A stretch of DNA of 64,000 nt from GCA-016699835 sp964543905. Lineage in GTDB: Bacteria; Planctomycetota; Phycisphaerae; Phycisphaerales; UBA1924. Position 1 is the first letter of the stretch. Each line of letters starts with the position of its first letter. Below are positions 15,872-24,724 of the stretch, piece after piece. Below the pieces are notes generated by a model, which ran no database searches, was not told the origin of the DNA, and saw only the letters and a list, made by a program, of their open reading frames with translations. Position numbers and translations under genes: made by a program. The stretch is from the NCBI GenBank assembly GCA_964543905.1, contig CAZIZO010000002.1, positions 62,001 to 126,000 of the forward strand, read 5' to 3'.

Positions 15872-17857
15872 TTGGCGAAGTACAACATCGATGACATCCT
15901 CAAGGAACTGGGCGTGGGCGGCAAGCCGGGCGAACCAGCGCCCGCGCCGAAGCCGGTGAAGCACAGCGTGGACAAGGCCTCCGACGCCTTCTCGCCCATC
16001 CCCGCGGTGCCCGCGCATCAAGGCGCAGCCAAGGCGCCGGCGCCGACCGCAGAGCCATCGCCCGACGACAAGGAACTGGCGAAGTCCCCCGCATCGCCGC
16101 TGACGCCCGTCGCCCCCGGCGCGGTGCTTCCCAACCCCGCCCACCGCGGGCAGGACGTGGGGCAACTGCTCGTGCTCCGGGGCGAACTGACGCCCGACAA
16201 ACTGGCGAACGCCCAGAGCGTCCTCAAGACCACGCCCGGGAAGCGGATCCAGGAGATCCTGCTCGAGCAGGGGGTGGACGAGGTCTGCGTGCAGAAGGCG
16301 CTCGCCGAGTCCGAGGGGCTTCCGTTCGAGCGCATCGACCTGGAGAAGGGCCTCGAGGGCGGCTTTGACGGGACGATGCTCCAGCGCCTGGGCACCGACT
16401 TCTGCAAGCGGCACATGGTCGTCCCGCTGCGGACCGAGGGGCAGCGCGTCGTCGTCGGCGCGACCATCGCCGACAACGTCTTCCTGATCGACGAGATCAA
16501 GCAGAAACTCGGCGTGGCGGGCGTGAAACTGGTCCTCGTCACCCCCTTCGACGTGAAGGGCGTGCTCGAGATCGTCGGCGAGGGCGCTCAGGAAACGCCC
16601 AACGTCGAAGAGATCCTCGAAGAAGTCGGCGTGGGCGAGGGTGACGTGCAACTCGAGAAGGCCTCCAGCCAGGAGGTGGACCTCGAGAAGCAGGCCGGCG
16701 AGGGCCCCGTCATCCGATACGTCAACTACATCATCCAGCAGGCCGTCAAGGAAGGGGCCAGCGATATCCACATCGAACCCGCGGAGAAGAAACTCCGCGT
16801 GCGCTTCCGCATCGACGGCGAACTCTTCGAGATGATGAACCCGCCCGCGAGCATGGCGGCGGCGATCACCTCTCGACTGAAGATCATGGCGAACCTGGAC
16901 ATCAGCGAGCGCCGCATCCCCCAGGACGGGCGCATTCGCTGCATCGTGGGCGGGCGCAAACTCGACCTGCGCATGTCCACCCTACCCAACGGGTACGGCG
17001 AGAAGACGGTCATGCGTATCCTGGACACGCGCTCGATCAACGTCGAACTCGACCAACTCGGGTTCGACGAGAACACGCTGACGATCTGGAAGCAGGCGAT
17101 CGATTCGCCGCACGGCATCGTGCTCGTGACAGGCCCGACCGGCTCGGGCAAGACCACGACCCTCTACGCCTCTCTTCGAACCCTCGACAAGAACACGATG
17201 AACATCTGCACCGTCGAGGACCCGGTCGAATACCACCTCGAAGGCCTGACGCAGACGCAGATGCACGAAAAGATCGGGATGACCTTCGCCGTCGCGCTCC
17301 GCGCGCTCCTGCGCCAAGACCCCGACGTGGTCATGCTGGGCGAGATTCGCGACCAGGAGACGGCGCACATCGCCGTCCAGGCCGCCCTCACCGGGCACCT
17401 GGTGCTGAGCACCCTGCACACCAACGACGCGCCGAGTTCCGTCACGCGCCTGGTCAACATCGGTCTCGAGCCCTTCCTTGTCGGCGCCGCGGTCAACGCG
17501 GTCGTCGCCCAGCGCCTGATCCGGAAACTGTGCAAGGAATGTCGGAAGATGGAGAAGCCGACGGACGACATGGCCGAGTTCCTCGCCTCGCAAGGCTGCG
17601 ACGCCGACGAGATGTGGGTCGCCAAGGGCTGCGACAAGTGCCGAAAGACCGGATTTTCCGGGCGAGTCGGCATCTACGAACTGCTCAGCGTGGACGACCA
17701 ACTCCGCGACATCATTGCACGCAACCCCAACGTCTCCGAGTTCCGCCGACTCTGCCAGGAGCGCGGCATGGTCACCCTGCGCGAGGACGGCATGAAGAAA
17801 GTCGCGATGGGGCTCACCACCGTCTCGGAGGTTCTCCGCGTCACCGCCGCGCACTAG
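15872..17857 (+). CDS. pilB: PilB/GspE-family assembly ATPase
   Basis: This hexameric cytoplasmic ATPase powers pilus extension or type II secretion. After a Pro/Ala-rich linker, the N-terminal GspE_N domain (LLVLRGELTPDKLANAQSVL, EQGVDEVCVQKALAESEGLP) is followed by the RecA-like core: GASDIHIEP, Walker A GPTGSGKTTTLYASL near residue 422, the Asp box ICTVEDPVEYHLEG, Walker B DVVMLGEIRDQETAHIAVQA, and the His box TGHLVLSTLHTNDAPSS. Two CxxC pairs (KLCKECRK and GCDKCRK) form the zinc knuckle found in PilB and GspE. TTG 15872 is chosen: GGAGG (15858-15862) is 9 bases before it, while it directly abuts the alternative GTG 15863. It closes the pilus operon; no PilC, PilT or pilin gene is adjacent. 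Confidence 0.9.
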   Translation: MAKYNIDDILKELGVGGKPGEPAPAPKPVKHSVDKASDAFSPIPAVPAHQGAAKAPAPTAEPSPDDKELAKSPASPLTPVAPGAVLPNPAHRGQDVGQLLVLRGELTPDKLANAQSVLKTTPGKRIQEILLEQGVDEVCVQKALAESEGLPFERIDLEKGLEGGFDGTMLQRLGTDFCKRHMVVPLRTEGQRVVVGATIADNVFLIDEIKQKLGVAGVKLVLVTPFDVKGVLEIVGEGAQETPNVEEILEEVGVGEGDVQLEKASSQEVDLEKQAGEGPVIRYVNYIIQQAVKEGASDIHIEPAEKKLRVRFRIDGELFEMMNPPASMAAAITSRLKIMANLDISERRIPQDGRIRCIVGGRKLDLRMSTLPNGYGEKTVMRILDTRSINVELDQLGFDENTLTIWKQAIDSPHGIVLVTGPTGSGKTTTLYASLRTLDKNTMNICTVEDPVEYHLEGLTQTQMHEKIGMTFAVALRALLRQDPDVVMLGEIRDQETAHIAVQAALTGHLVLSTLHTNDAPSSVTRLVNIGLEPFLVGAAVNAVVAQRLIRKLCKECRKMEKPTDDMAEFLASQGCDADEMWVAKGCDKCRKTGFSGRVGIYELLSVDDQLRDIIARNPNVSEFRRLCQERGMVTLREDGMKKVAMGLTTVSEVLRVTAAH

Positions 17858-18006
17858 GGCGCTCCTCGCGCTCGCCACCGCCCGCGCAGGCTTCCCAAGC
17901 CGCACGCACGGAGGCGGCGGCAGGGAATCCGCCCCCCGCGCACTGGCATCCGGTCGCAACGATTGGTAGGTTTCCTCGGCACGAGGTCGTGCTTGGAGGA
18001 ACTCTC

Positions 18007-18801
18007 ATGATTCGGAACTTCACAGCGTTCGCCGTCCTCGTCGCCTGCGGCGGGATCGCCTCGGCACAGATGGTCCGCCCGCCCGCCGCCCTCGCCTCCA
18101 AGCCCCAGCCCAGACTCCAAGACGGAGCGTCCAGGACCGTCACCACCACGCGCGAAGGCCCCCATGGCAGCGCGTCCACCACCACGACCATCGCTCGCAC
18201 CGGAAACCAGATCACACGCGAAACCTCGACGACCTACGCCGACGGAACCTCCTCCTCCAACGCCGCCACGGTCACCAAGGAGGGCCAGACGGTCACACGC
18301 GAGGCTTCGGGCGTCACCCGCGAGGGCAAGGTCTACTCCCACGAAACCACGACTACGCGTGACGCCAACGCCCTCCAGCGATCCCAGACCTGGACCAAGC
18401 CCAACGGCGACTCGGGCTCGTCGGACATGACCTACATCCGGGACGGCAAGACGATCGTGGGAACCGGAACCGTCACCACGGCCGACGGACGCGTCATCGA
18501 CGTCCACTCGCACACCACGCGCGACCGTTCCGGCCTGACGCGCGAGCGCGTGCTCACCGGCCGCGACGGAGCCTCGCGAGAGGTCGAGACCGCTCGCCCG
18601 CGAACCGGGGTGGTGCCCACGGCGCCGCGCCGTGCCACCCCGCCTGCTGGCGCGATCAAGATCCCGCCCGGCCCACCGCCCGATGGCTTCTTCGGCGCCG
18701 ATATGGAGAAGTCGCAGAACAAGCAGGCCGCCAAGGGCGGTGAAAGGAAGTCCGCCAGCCCCCAGCGATCCCCGGCAAGGAGCCAGGGCCGAAAGAACTA
18801 G
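18007..18801 (+). CDS. Secreted Thr/Ser-rich repetitive protein, unknown function
   Basis: ATG 18007 follows GGAGG by 7 bases and opens a signal peptide of 21 residues ending IASAQ. The mature protein is an irregular array of short beta-like strands dominated by Thr, Arg, Gly and Asp, for example SRTVTTTREGPHGSAS, ITRETSTTYADGTSSS, TVTKEGQTVTREASG, YSHETTTTRDANA and HSHTTRDRSGLTRERVLTGR. Repeats are about 15-20 residues and poorly conserved. The last 60 residues are Pro-rich then strongly basic. It may be a cell-surface fibre or an extracellular matrix protein. I cannot name a family. It follows the pilus ATPase by 149 bases on the same strand but has its own signals. Confidence 0.75.
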   Translation: MIRNFTAFAVLVACGGIASAQMVRPPAALASKPQPRLQDGASRTVTTTREGPHGSASTTTTIARTGNQITRETSTTYADGTSSSNAATVTKEGQTVTREASGVTREGKVYSHETTTTRDANALQRSQTWTKPNGDSGSSDMTYIRDGKTIVGTGTVTTADGRVIDVHSHTTRDRSGLTRERVLTGRDGASREVETARPRTGVVPTAPRRATPPAGAIKIPPGPPPDGFFGADMEKSQNKQAAKGGERKSASPQRSPARSQGRKN

Positions 18802-18918
18802 CCACACCTTTGTGCTTCGCCTCCAACTCCGCCGCGGGACGAGCAACCTGATGCCCGTGCGGCCGACCTGAACCCCGGTCCGCTCGTCAGTCACCCTGCC
18901 CGTGGCGAGATCACCTGC

Positions 18919-18950
18919 ACAACGACGGACCCGGTGGGGCCCGTCGTTGT
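18919..18950 (+). other. Long hairpin upstream of coaD
   Basis: Perfect 10-bp inverted repeat ACAACGACGG/CCGTCGTTGT with a 12-base centre that is itself partly self-complementary. It lies between the stop of the Thr-rich protein gene and coaD. No T run follows on either strand, so it is not a standard intrinsic terminator, although it may slow or end transcription. Confidence 0.5.
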
Positions 18951-18990
18951 CATTGCAGTCCGCGCGCCTCGCAACGCAGTACACTTCCGC

Positions 18991-19554
18991 ATGCCGCACC
19001 TCGCCCTCTACCCCGGCTCCTTCGATCCCATCACCTTCGGGCATCTCGACGTGATCCAGCGGGGGCGAACCCTCTTCGACGAGGTCATCGTCGCCGTCGG
19101 GCGAAACCCCAGCAAGGATCAACTCTTCGACAGCGACGAGCGCGTCAGCCTCGTGCAAGCCCTGATCAACGACATGCGGCGTCAGAAGCCCGGCGGCGCC
19201 CCCGTCCGCGTCCTTCCCTACTCCGGCCTCACCGTCGATTTCGCACGCGAGGTTGGAGCATCGGCCCTGCTGCGCGGCGTGCGCAACCTCTCGGACTTGC
19301 AGTATGAGATCCAGCAGGCCGTCACGAACCGCGAGGTCGCGGGTCTGGAGACGGCGTTCATCGTCGCGGGGCAGAGTTTCGCGTACACATCCTCAAGCCT
19401 GATCCGCCAGATCACGGCCCTCGGCGACGACCTCTCCGCCCTCGCCACCATGTGCCCGCCGCTGGTCATCGAGAAACTGCGAGTGAAGAAACTGGCGAAG
19501 CATCCGGTGCTCGAGCGTCTCCGCGTCGGACGCGGGCAAGACACGGAGGGATAG
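18991..19554 (+). CDS. coaD: Pantetheine-phosphate adenylyltransferase
   Basis: CoaD transfers AMP from ATP to 4'-phosphopantetheine in coenzyme A synthesis. The N-terminus ALYPGSFDPITFGHLDVIQR holds the nucleotide-binding TxGH motif; later motifs are LLRGVRNLSDLQYEIQ and the ATP-binding YTSSSLIRQI. Start ATG 18991 gives the standard N-terminus MPHLALYPGSFDP; upstream in-frame starts would add an unrelated extension. The 187-residue length is slightly above the usual 160 because of a short C-terminal tail (LAKHPVLERLRVGRGQD). It is convergent with upp over a 76-base gap. Confidence 0.95.
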   Translation: MPHLALYPGSFDPITFGHLDVIQRGRTLFDEVIVAVGRNPSKDQLFDSDERVSLVQALINDMRRQKPGGAPVRVLPYSGLTVDFAREVGASALLRGVRNLSDLQYEIQQAVTNREVAGLETAFIVAGQSFAYTSSSLIRQITALGDDLSALATMCPPLVIEKLRVKKLAKHPVLERLRVGRGQDTEG

Positions 19555-19630
19555 AAGAGACTCCGTCCTTGCAGCACCGGTCGTTTCAGAGGCAAGGGCA
19601 CGGGCTCGCGCCTGGTGCTCTGGGCACCTT

Positions 19631-20275
19631 TCACGTCGTCCCATACATCCGATCGCCCGCATCTCCCAACCCGGGCACGATGAACCCGCGTTCGTTGAGT
19701 TGGCGATCCAGCGCCGCGGTGTAGATCGGCACATCTTTGTGTTCGTTGAGCAGACGCGAGACGCCTTCGGGGGTCGCGACGAGGCAGATCATCCGCAGGT
19801 CCTTCGCGCCGGCGTCTTTGAGCGTCGCCAAGGCCGCGCACGCGCTCCCGCCCGTCGCCAGCATGGGATCGACCAGGACCACGGGCCCCTCGTCCAGTCG
19901 CTGCGGCAACTTGCGCAGGTAGGCCTTGGGCTGGAGGGTGTGCTCGTCGCGGGCGAGGCCGAGGTGTCCGATGCGGGCCTCGGGCATCATTTCGAGGATG
20001 CCCTCGGCCATGCCCAGACCCGAGCGGAGGACGGGGACGACGGTGATGGTTCCGCGGAGTTTCTTGCCGCGCGTGACTTCGAGCGGGGTGCGCACGTCGA
20101 TGTCGACGGTGGGGAAGGAGCGGGTGACCTCGTAGACCATGAGGCCGGCGATCTGGTAGAGCAGGGCCCGAAACGGACGGAAACTCGTGGTCTCGTCGCG
20201 GAGGTACGTGAGTTTGTGTTGGATCAGCGGGTGATCGAAGACGCGGAGGTTGGGAAAATCCGTGGCGGAGGGCAT
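19631..20275 (-). CDS. upp: Uracil phosphoribosyltransferase
   Basis: This salvage enzyme makes UMP from uracil and PRPP. Typical motifs are FDHPLIQHKLTYLRDETT near the start, VPVLRSGLGMAEGILEMMP, the PRPP loop VVLVDPMLATGGSACAAL, and the uracil-binding end RGFIVPGLGDAGDRMYGTT. Length 214 fits the family (about 208). ATG 20275 is immediately at the conserved N-terminus. Divergent from the dockerin protein gene at 20446. Confidence 0.96.
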   Translation of the reverse strand: MPSATDFPNLRVFDHPLIQHKLTYLRDETTSFRPFRALLYQIAGLMVYEVTRSFPTVDIDVRTPLEVTRGKKLRGTITVVPVLRSGLGMAEGILEMMPEARIGHLGLARDEHTLQPKAYLRKLPQRLDEGPVVLVDPMLATGGSACAALATLKDAGAKDLRMICLVATPEGVSRLLNEHKDVPIYTAALDRQLNERGFIVPGLGDAGDRMYGTT

Positions 20276-20445
20276 GGGTCCAGTTTACCCAAGTTCCACG
20301 ATGCCGAGTTCTGTACATCAGCGAAAAAAAGTGCTGGATTCCTGGCGCTCGGGCGCTCGCGAGGTCGCACGAGGGAGTGACAGGCGACGCGTCCACTGTA
20401 CGGATGCTGCCCATGTTCACCTTCTGCCCACCAAGGAGTTTCGTT

Positions 20446-21234
20446 ATGCGCTCGTTCACGATCTCGGCCCTTGCACTCGCGGCGGGTGGCCTCGTCTCAA
20501 CCGCCCACGCCCAGTTCCTCATCGACCCCGCCGGGGGCACGCCGCTCACGCCGACCATTGGGAGCGTCAACAACGTCCTGTATGACAACCGCCCGCTGGG
20601 ATTCACCGCCAACTACTTCGGGCAGCCCATCACCACCATCGATGTGTCCGAGAACGGCTTTCTGAACATGATGAACCTCACGAGCGGCGCCGACGCCGCG
20701 TTGCCGACGGGAGTGCAGCGCATCTGCCCGATGTGGGACAACCTGTACGTGTATCCGGGTCAGAGCGTGACCGAGCGGGCGGTTCCGGGCTCCTATTACT
20801 CCGTCACCTGGCAGTTGGGCACCTACCAGTGGGGGCACGTCGTCCAGGAGTTCCAGGTCGTGTGGTTCGGCGCCGCGCAGCGCCTGTACGGGTTCGACTT
20901 CCTCCCCGACGACATCGTCTTCTGCTACAAGTCGATCGGCGCTTCGCCGTGGAACGCGACGATCGGCCTGGAAGGACCGGGCGGGCAGTTTGTTCCGCTC
21001 CCGGGCACGGGCAACGGGCGTGTCTCGGATGCCATCGCCCATTCGCTCGTCCCCAACTTTACCGACACGGTCAAGTGGGTGCTGTTCCGTCCCAACGGCA
21101 CAGGCGGTTATGACGCGAGCATCGTCCCCTGCATCGCCGACATTGATGACGGCTCGGGCTCGGGCATCCGCGACGGCGGGGTCACGATCGACGATCTCCT
21201 GTACTTCCTGCAACGCTTCGAGAGCGGCTGCTGA
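20446..21234 (+). CDS. Secreted protein with a single GC-type dockerin unit
   Basis: ATG 20446 is preceded by AAGGAG 7 bases upstream and starts a signal peptide of 22 residues ending AHAQ; an in-frame ATG at 20377 would put the signal inside the protein. The body (about 205 residues) is beta-rich with aromatic strands, for example GSYYSVTWQLGTYQWGHV, FQVVWFGAAQRLYGFDFLP and DIVFCYKSIGASPWNATIGL, a pattern of extracellular beta-sandwich proteins. The C-terminal 34 residues are one dockerin unit, beginning CIADIDDGSGSG and ending RFESGC. The three other such proteins in the window have exactly two units. A terminator follows at 21269. Ligand or enzymatic role is unknown. Confidence 0.83.
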   Translation: MRSFTISALALAAGGLVSTAHAQFLIDPAGGTPLTPTIGSVNNVLYDNRPLGFTANYFGQPITTIDVSENGFLNMMNLTSGADAALPTGVQRICPMWDNLYVYPGQSVTERAVPGSYYSVTWQLGTYQWGHVVQEFQVVWFGAAQRLYGFDFLPDDIVFCYKSIGASPWNATIGLEGPGGQFVPLPGTGNGRVSDAIAHSLVPNFTDTVKWVLFRPNGTGGYDASIVPCIADIDDGSGSGIRDGGVTIDDLLYFLQRFESGC

Positions 21235-21268
21235 GCGTGCTGGTCCAACGGAGCGTCCCAACTCGAAT

Positions 21269-21295
21269 CTCGCGGGCGAAGGCTCGCGAGTTTTT
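21269..21295 (+). terminator. Rho-independent terminator after the dockerin protein gene
   Basis: Stem CTCGCG/CGCGAG (21269-21274 and 21285-21290) with a 10-base centre, followed at once by TTTTT. It is 35 bases downstream of the stop codon at 21234. Confidence 0.75.
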
Positions 21296-21375
21296 CGTGT
21301 TGAGCGCGCGGGGCTGCCCACGGGCCCCAGCGGGCGTAATGTGGACCATCGCCCGATCGGCCCGAGGGATGCCCA

Positions 21376-22485
21376 GTGATCAAATACATCGGCTCCAAAC
21401 GCACGCTCATTCCGATGATCCTCGACCTGGTGCGAGGCGTGGCGGGTGTGCGAACGGTGGTCGATCTTTTCTCGGGCACGTCGCGCGTGGGGCACGCGCT
21501 GAAGGCCGCCGGATATCGCGTGCTCGCCAACGATCACAACGCGTACGCGGCGACGCTGGCGCGATGCTACGTGCAGGCGGATGCCGAGGACGTGATGAAT
21601 GACGCGACCCAACTCGTCCGCGAGTTCAACACGATCGCGCGGGGGGAGGGGAAGGCGGGCTACTTCACGCAGACGTTCTGCCACAGCGCACGGTTTTTTC
21701 AACCCAAGAACGGCGCGAGGATCGACGCCATCCGCGAAGCGATCGCGGCGAAGGGGCTCGCCCCCGAACTCGAGGCCGTCGTGCTCACGTCGCTCATGGA
21801 AGCGGCGGACCGCGTGGACTCGACCACCGGCGTGCAGATGGCGTACTTGAAGTCATGGGCACCACGCGCGCACCACGACCTGGAGTTGCGTGTCCCGGAT
21901 ATTCTGCCGCGCGCCACGCACGGCAAGGGATACGCCACGTGCCTCGATGCCCTCGACGCCGCCGCGCAACTGGAGGGCGACATCGCGTACATCGATCCAC
22001 CTTACAACCAGCACTCCTACCTCGGCAACTATCACATCTGGGAATCGCTCGTCCGCTGGGACAAGCCGGAGGTCTATGGCATCGCGTGCAAGCGTGCGGA
22101 CGTGCGCGAACGGACGAGCGCGTTCAACTCACGCCGACGCTTCGCCGGCACGATGCGCGACCTCCTCGCCCGGATCCGGGCTCCCGTCCTCATCGTCTCC
22201 TTCAACAACGAGGGGTACCTCACGCGCGAGGACATGGAATCCATGCTCGCCGGGCTCTGGAACGGCGCGGGCAAGGTCACCACCATCGAGATCGACTTCA
22301 AGCGCTACGTTGGGGCCCAGATCGGCATCTACAACCCTCAAGGCGAGAAAGTCGGCAAGGTCAGCCACCTCAAGAACAAGGAATACCTCTACGTCGTGGC
22401 TCGGAAGGACTTGGCCGATATGTTGGTGCCGAGGCAAGCGCGGGCCGCGAGCCCGGCGGCATTGGTCGCAGACTACGGAGGTTGA
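21376..22485 (+). CDS. D12-class N6-adenine-specific DNA methyltransferase
   Basis: The enzyme would transfer a methyl group from S-adenosylmethionine to adenine N6 in DNA. It opens at GTG 21376 with MIKYIGSKRTLIPMI, the conserved start of the family, then motif I VVDLFSGTSRVGHALKAAG, the catalytic motif IV YIDPPYNQHSYLGNYHIWES, and C-terminal VLIVSFNNEGYLTREDM. Length 369 is longer than Dam (about 280), with the extra part in the target-recognition region between motifs I and IV. No restriction nuclease is adjacent, so it is either a solitary methylase or one member of a dispersed system. It is immediately followed (51 bases) by the convergent end of a broken gene. Confidence 0.87.
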   Translation: MIKYIGSKRTLIPMILDLVRGVAGVRTVVDLFSGTSRVGHALKAAGYRVLANDHNAYAATLARCYVQADAEDVMNDATQLVREFNTIARGEGKAGYFTQTFCHSARFFQPKNGARIDAIREAIAAKGLAPELEAVVLTSLMEAADRVDSTTGVQMAYLKSWAPRAHHDLELRVPDILPRATHGKGYATCLDALDAAAQLEGDIAYIDPPYNQHSYLGNYHIWESLVRWDKPEVYGIACKRADVRERTSAFNSRRRFAGTMRDLLARIRAPVLIVSFNNEGYLTREDMESMLAGLWNGAGKVTTIEIDFKRYVGAQIGIYNPQGEKVGKVSHLKNKEYLYVVARKDLADMLVPRQARAASPAALVADYGG

Positions 22486-22536
22486 TGCGCAGGACAAGGG
22501 TGATGATGCGTTGCCTCGCGGCAAGGCGAGTTTCCA

Positions 22537-23952
22537 TCAGGGTCGCAACCTCACATGCTCCAACACGATTTCTCCACCCAGCAGGCGGTCGACCCCGACC
22601 TGCCGCTCGGCGTGTTCGACATCCGGGATCAACCGCACGGTATACAACCCGACCGGCACATCCACCCTGACGTTCTGTCCGCCCGGCGTGAGGTTCCACA
22701 CGCCTCCCTTGCGTCCGACGATACAACGCCCAAGATCGAGAACGGGCGCGCAGGTGCTAGCGAAGTTGGCCCGCGCCTTGGTGCGGTAGACGCCCCAAAG
22801 CCGGCCATCCTCAAAGGCGGCTTCCCGGATTTCGTTCCGAACCGAGTTCACGCCGAGGCCCATCGAGACCCACGTCTCCGTCGAGGAATAGGGGCTCTTG
22901 GAAAGGGTTACGAAGAGCCAGTTCTGGATTGCATGATGGAGTTGCTCGTCGTTGACGATCTCGACCGGCATGACATGCTCCTCCACAACCTCCAGCGCGC
23001 TGGGCGCAGCGAACGCGACCGCCGTTCCATGGAACATCGGGTCCGAGGTCGCGCTGGGCGCTCTGCATCGCTCAGTTCATGCACCCGAGATCGTGACGGT
23101 GGAGTGGCCCGGCGATAGGTCGATCGGCATTTCGATCGCGTTCCACCGCTCTCCGGCAAAGTCCCTGACCGGCCCCACCGCAATCACATGAATGACACGA
23201 TCGAGCACGACCCGCCGGATCGAGTCGTGGATCCCGATGCGGGGGTCTCGTCATTCGAGCCATCTCGCATTTCGGAATAGTGCCCAGTACATCGTGCGGA
23301 AGCCCAAGTGAATCGGCAAAGTAGAGCACACGCGGACACGACATCGCACGAACGGTTCGATCCCGGCCGATAACGCCCGCCGTCGCTCCTCGTCGTCCAG
23401 GAGGTCGAAGAGGCTTGGCACCTCCAGCACCGAGTTCCACTTGGGATTCATCGACGTGGCAGGCGAGACCTTCAGCGTTTCTCGCGCCGCCAACTTCGCA
23501 AGTCGCTGTTCCTCTTCGTGTGTCAGTGCCCCCCGCGCCGATCGATCCAGCAACTCTTCGAGCGGGTCATTCGAGTTCGCATCCGCCCGTAACCGCAGTT
23601 GCGCAAAGAGCAACGAGTTCGGCAATCGCTTCGGCACCCGTGGTCCGGCGAAGAGCACGCCGCCGATCGAGCCCGCGCGCACCACTCCCAGGAGGGCGAG
23701 CGCAAGCCCCCACCGCAACTACGCCGCTCGCCGTTCACGATTCCCGACGCGGATGGCGCGCGACGATTCGAGACCGACGCCGCACTCCGTGCATCGCGCA
23801 GGCCGACCCGATTCTCCGACACGCACGCCGAACAGATCGAACCCGCACGCTCGGCATATCGGGTGATCGTCCACACGTCGGCCGCGTATGCCGAGCACAA
23901 GCAGCGCAGAGCCCAAGAGCGCCGCGACCACGCCGAGGATGCCCGTGGACAT
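22537..23952 (-). pseudogene. Zn-ribbon membrane protein gene interrupted by three in-frame stops
   Basis: From ATG 23952 to the stop at 22537 one reading frame of 472 codons remains open except for TAG at 23719-23721, TGA at 23251-23253 and TGA at 23077-23079. No frameshift is needed: every segment reads as sensible protein in the same frame. The first segment has a membrane helix (ILGVVAALLGSALLVLGI) and a zinc ribbon (CRACGFDL and CTECG); the second a further helix (LALALLGVVRAGSIGG) and helical repeats (PLEELLDRSARGALTHEEEQ); the last two are beta-rich. The order matches a planctomycete family of Zn-ribbon plus HEAT-like proteins. All three stops are one C-to-T change from CAG or CGA. Readthrough or sequence errors are alternatives. 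Confidence 0.72.
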
Positions 23953-24022
23953 CAAGAACACGTCGATTTGTACGCCGACAGGTACTCGCTCGCTCGTACG
24001 CGCGTCGGGTTTCGCCTGTGCC

Positions 24023-24061
24023 AGAATAAAGGCCACCGGCCCCCACCTTCGTGAGGGCCGG
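24023..24061 (-). terminator. Terminator of the RNase P RNA gene
   Basis: Read on the minus strand just after the RNA's 3' end: stem CCGGCCCtCAC/GTGgGGGCCGG with a GAAG loop (24061-24036), then a T-rich run ending at 24023. It separates rnpB from the broken gene that starts at 23952. Confidence 0.8.
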
Positions 24062-24070
24062 CGATCATCG

Positions 24071-24531
24071 GGCGTGGCCGTAAGCCGAGTTCTGTTCCTC
24101 CGGCGGTTTGTGCCTGTCCATTGACGGGGGCTGGCACACCTTCCGAAAGCGGCGACCATTTCTCTGCGATCGCCGTTGCCGACGACCTGGAGCGGTCTAC
24201 CCGGCCTCATGCCGCCGGACGAGCGGCTGGGAAACCCGACAGGGACTGTCGGGCCACCCAAAGGCCTGCGTGACCTTGCACGCGGTGGGGTTTGCCTTGC
24301 CCCGCTCGTCGCCGAGCGGGCGGTGGGCTCTTACCCCACCATTTCACCCTTGCCTGAGCCGGTTGCCCGGCCATCGGCGGTTTCATTTCTGTGGCACTGT
24401 CCCTCGACGGCGACAACCCTCGCGGGTGTTCCGTCGGGTGGGTGTTACCCACCACCGTGTCCTGTCGTGCTCGGACTTTCCTCAGGGCGGGCGCAAACAC
24501 AACCCGACCCGCGATCGCCTCACCACGCCAA
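24071..24531 (-). ncRNA. rnpB: RNase P RNA (bacterial type A)
   Basis: The catalytic RNA of RNase P, which removes 5' leaders from pre-tRNAs. On the minus strand the universal blocks appear in order: GAGGAAAGTCCGAGCACGAC, GAAACCGCCGATGGCC, the GGGTAAGAGCCCACC loop, and near the 3' end ACAGAACTCGGCTTA. The ends are set by the P1 helix, GGCGTGG at 24529-24523 pairing with CCACGCC at 24077-24071, giving about 460 nt, long for a type A RNA and implying extended arms. Its 3' segment is followed by an intrinsic terminator and its start by a TAGAAT -10 box. Any open frames in this stretch are chance. Confidence 0.96.
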
Positions 24532-24537
24532 CGCATG

Positions 24538-24543
24538 ATTCTA
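24538..24543 (-). promoter_or_regulatory. Probable -10 box of the rnpB promoter
   Basis: TAGAAT on the minus strand, one mismatch from TATAAT, ends 7 bases before the inferred 5' end of RNase P RNA. No good -35 hexamer is visible at the normal spacing. Confidence 0.6.
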
Positions 24544-24724
24544 GACGAACGGCTCGACCCGATTCTCGTTTCCCGAGGGGATGGGTTCGCCGAGCCCGAG
24601 CGCGGTGCGGAATCTCGCCCCTTTCGGTTCAGCCTTCGGCGTGCAGCCATGCACCCCATCCAGCCGCGTGTGGTGGGCACATTTCACGTCACCGCGATCG
24701 TCGGATCGCGCGAATGATCGTCCG

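Noticed and set aside
20310..20340. A-rich run between upp and the dockerin gene as a terminator
   Set aside because: A GCGAAAAAAAGTGC run is present but there is no supporting stem on either side; it lies between divergent genes where a terminator is not expected.
23077..23253. Selenocysteine recoding at the two TGA codons of the broken gene
   Set aside because: The first stop is TAG, no SECIS-like hairpin was recognised directly after the TGAs, and the family does not use selenocysteine as far as I know; nonsense mutation is simpler.
24071..24531. Short open frames over the RNase P RNA region
   Set aside because: The stretch has all conserved blocks of RNase P RNA, its P1 helix and a terminator; protein frames are chance.
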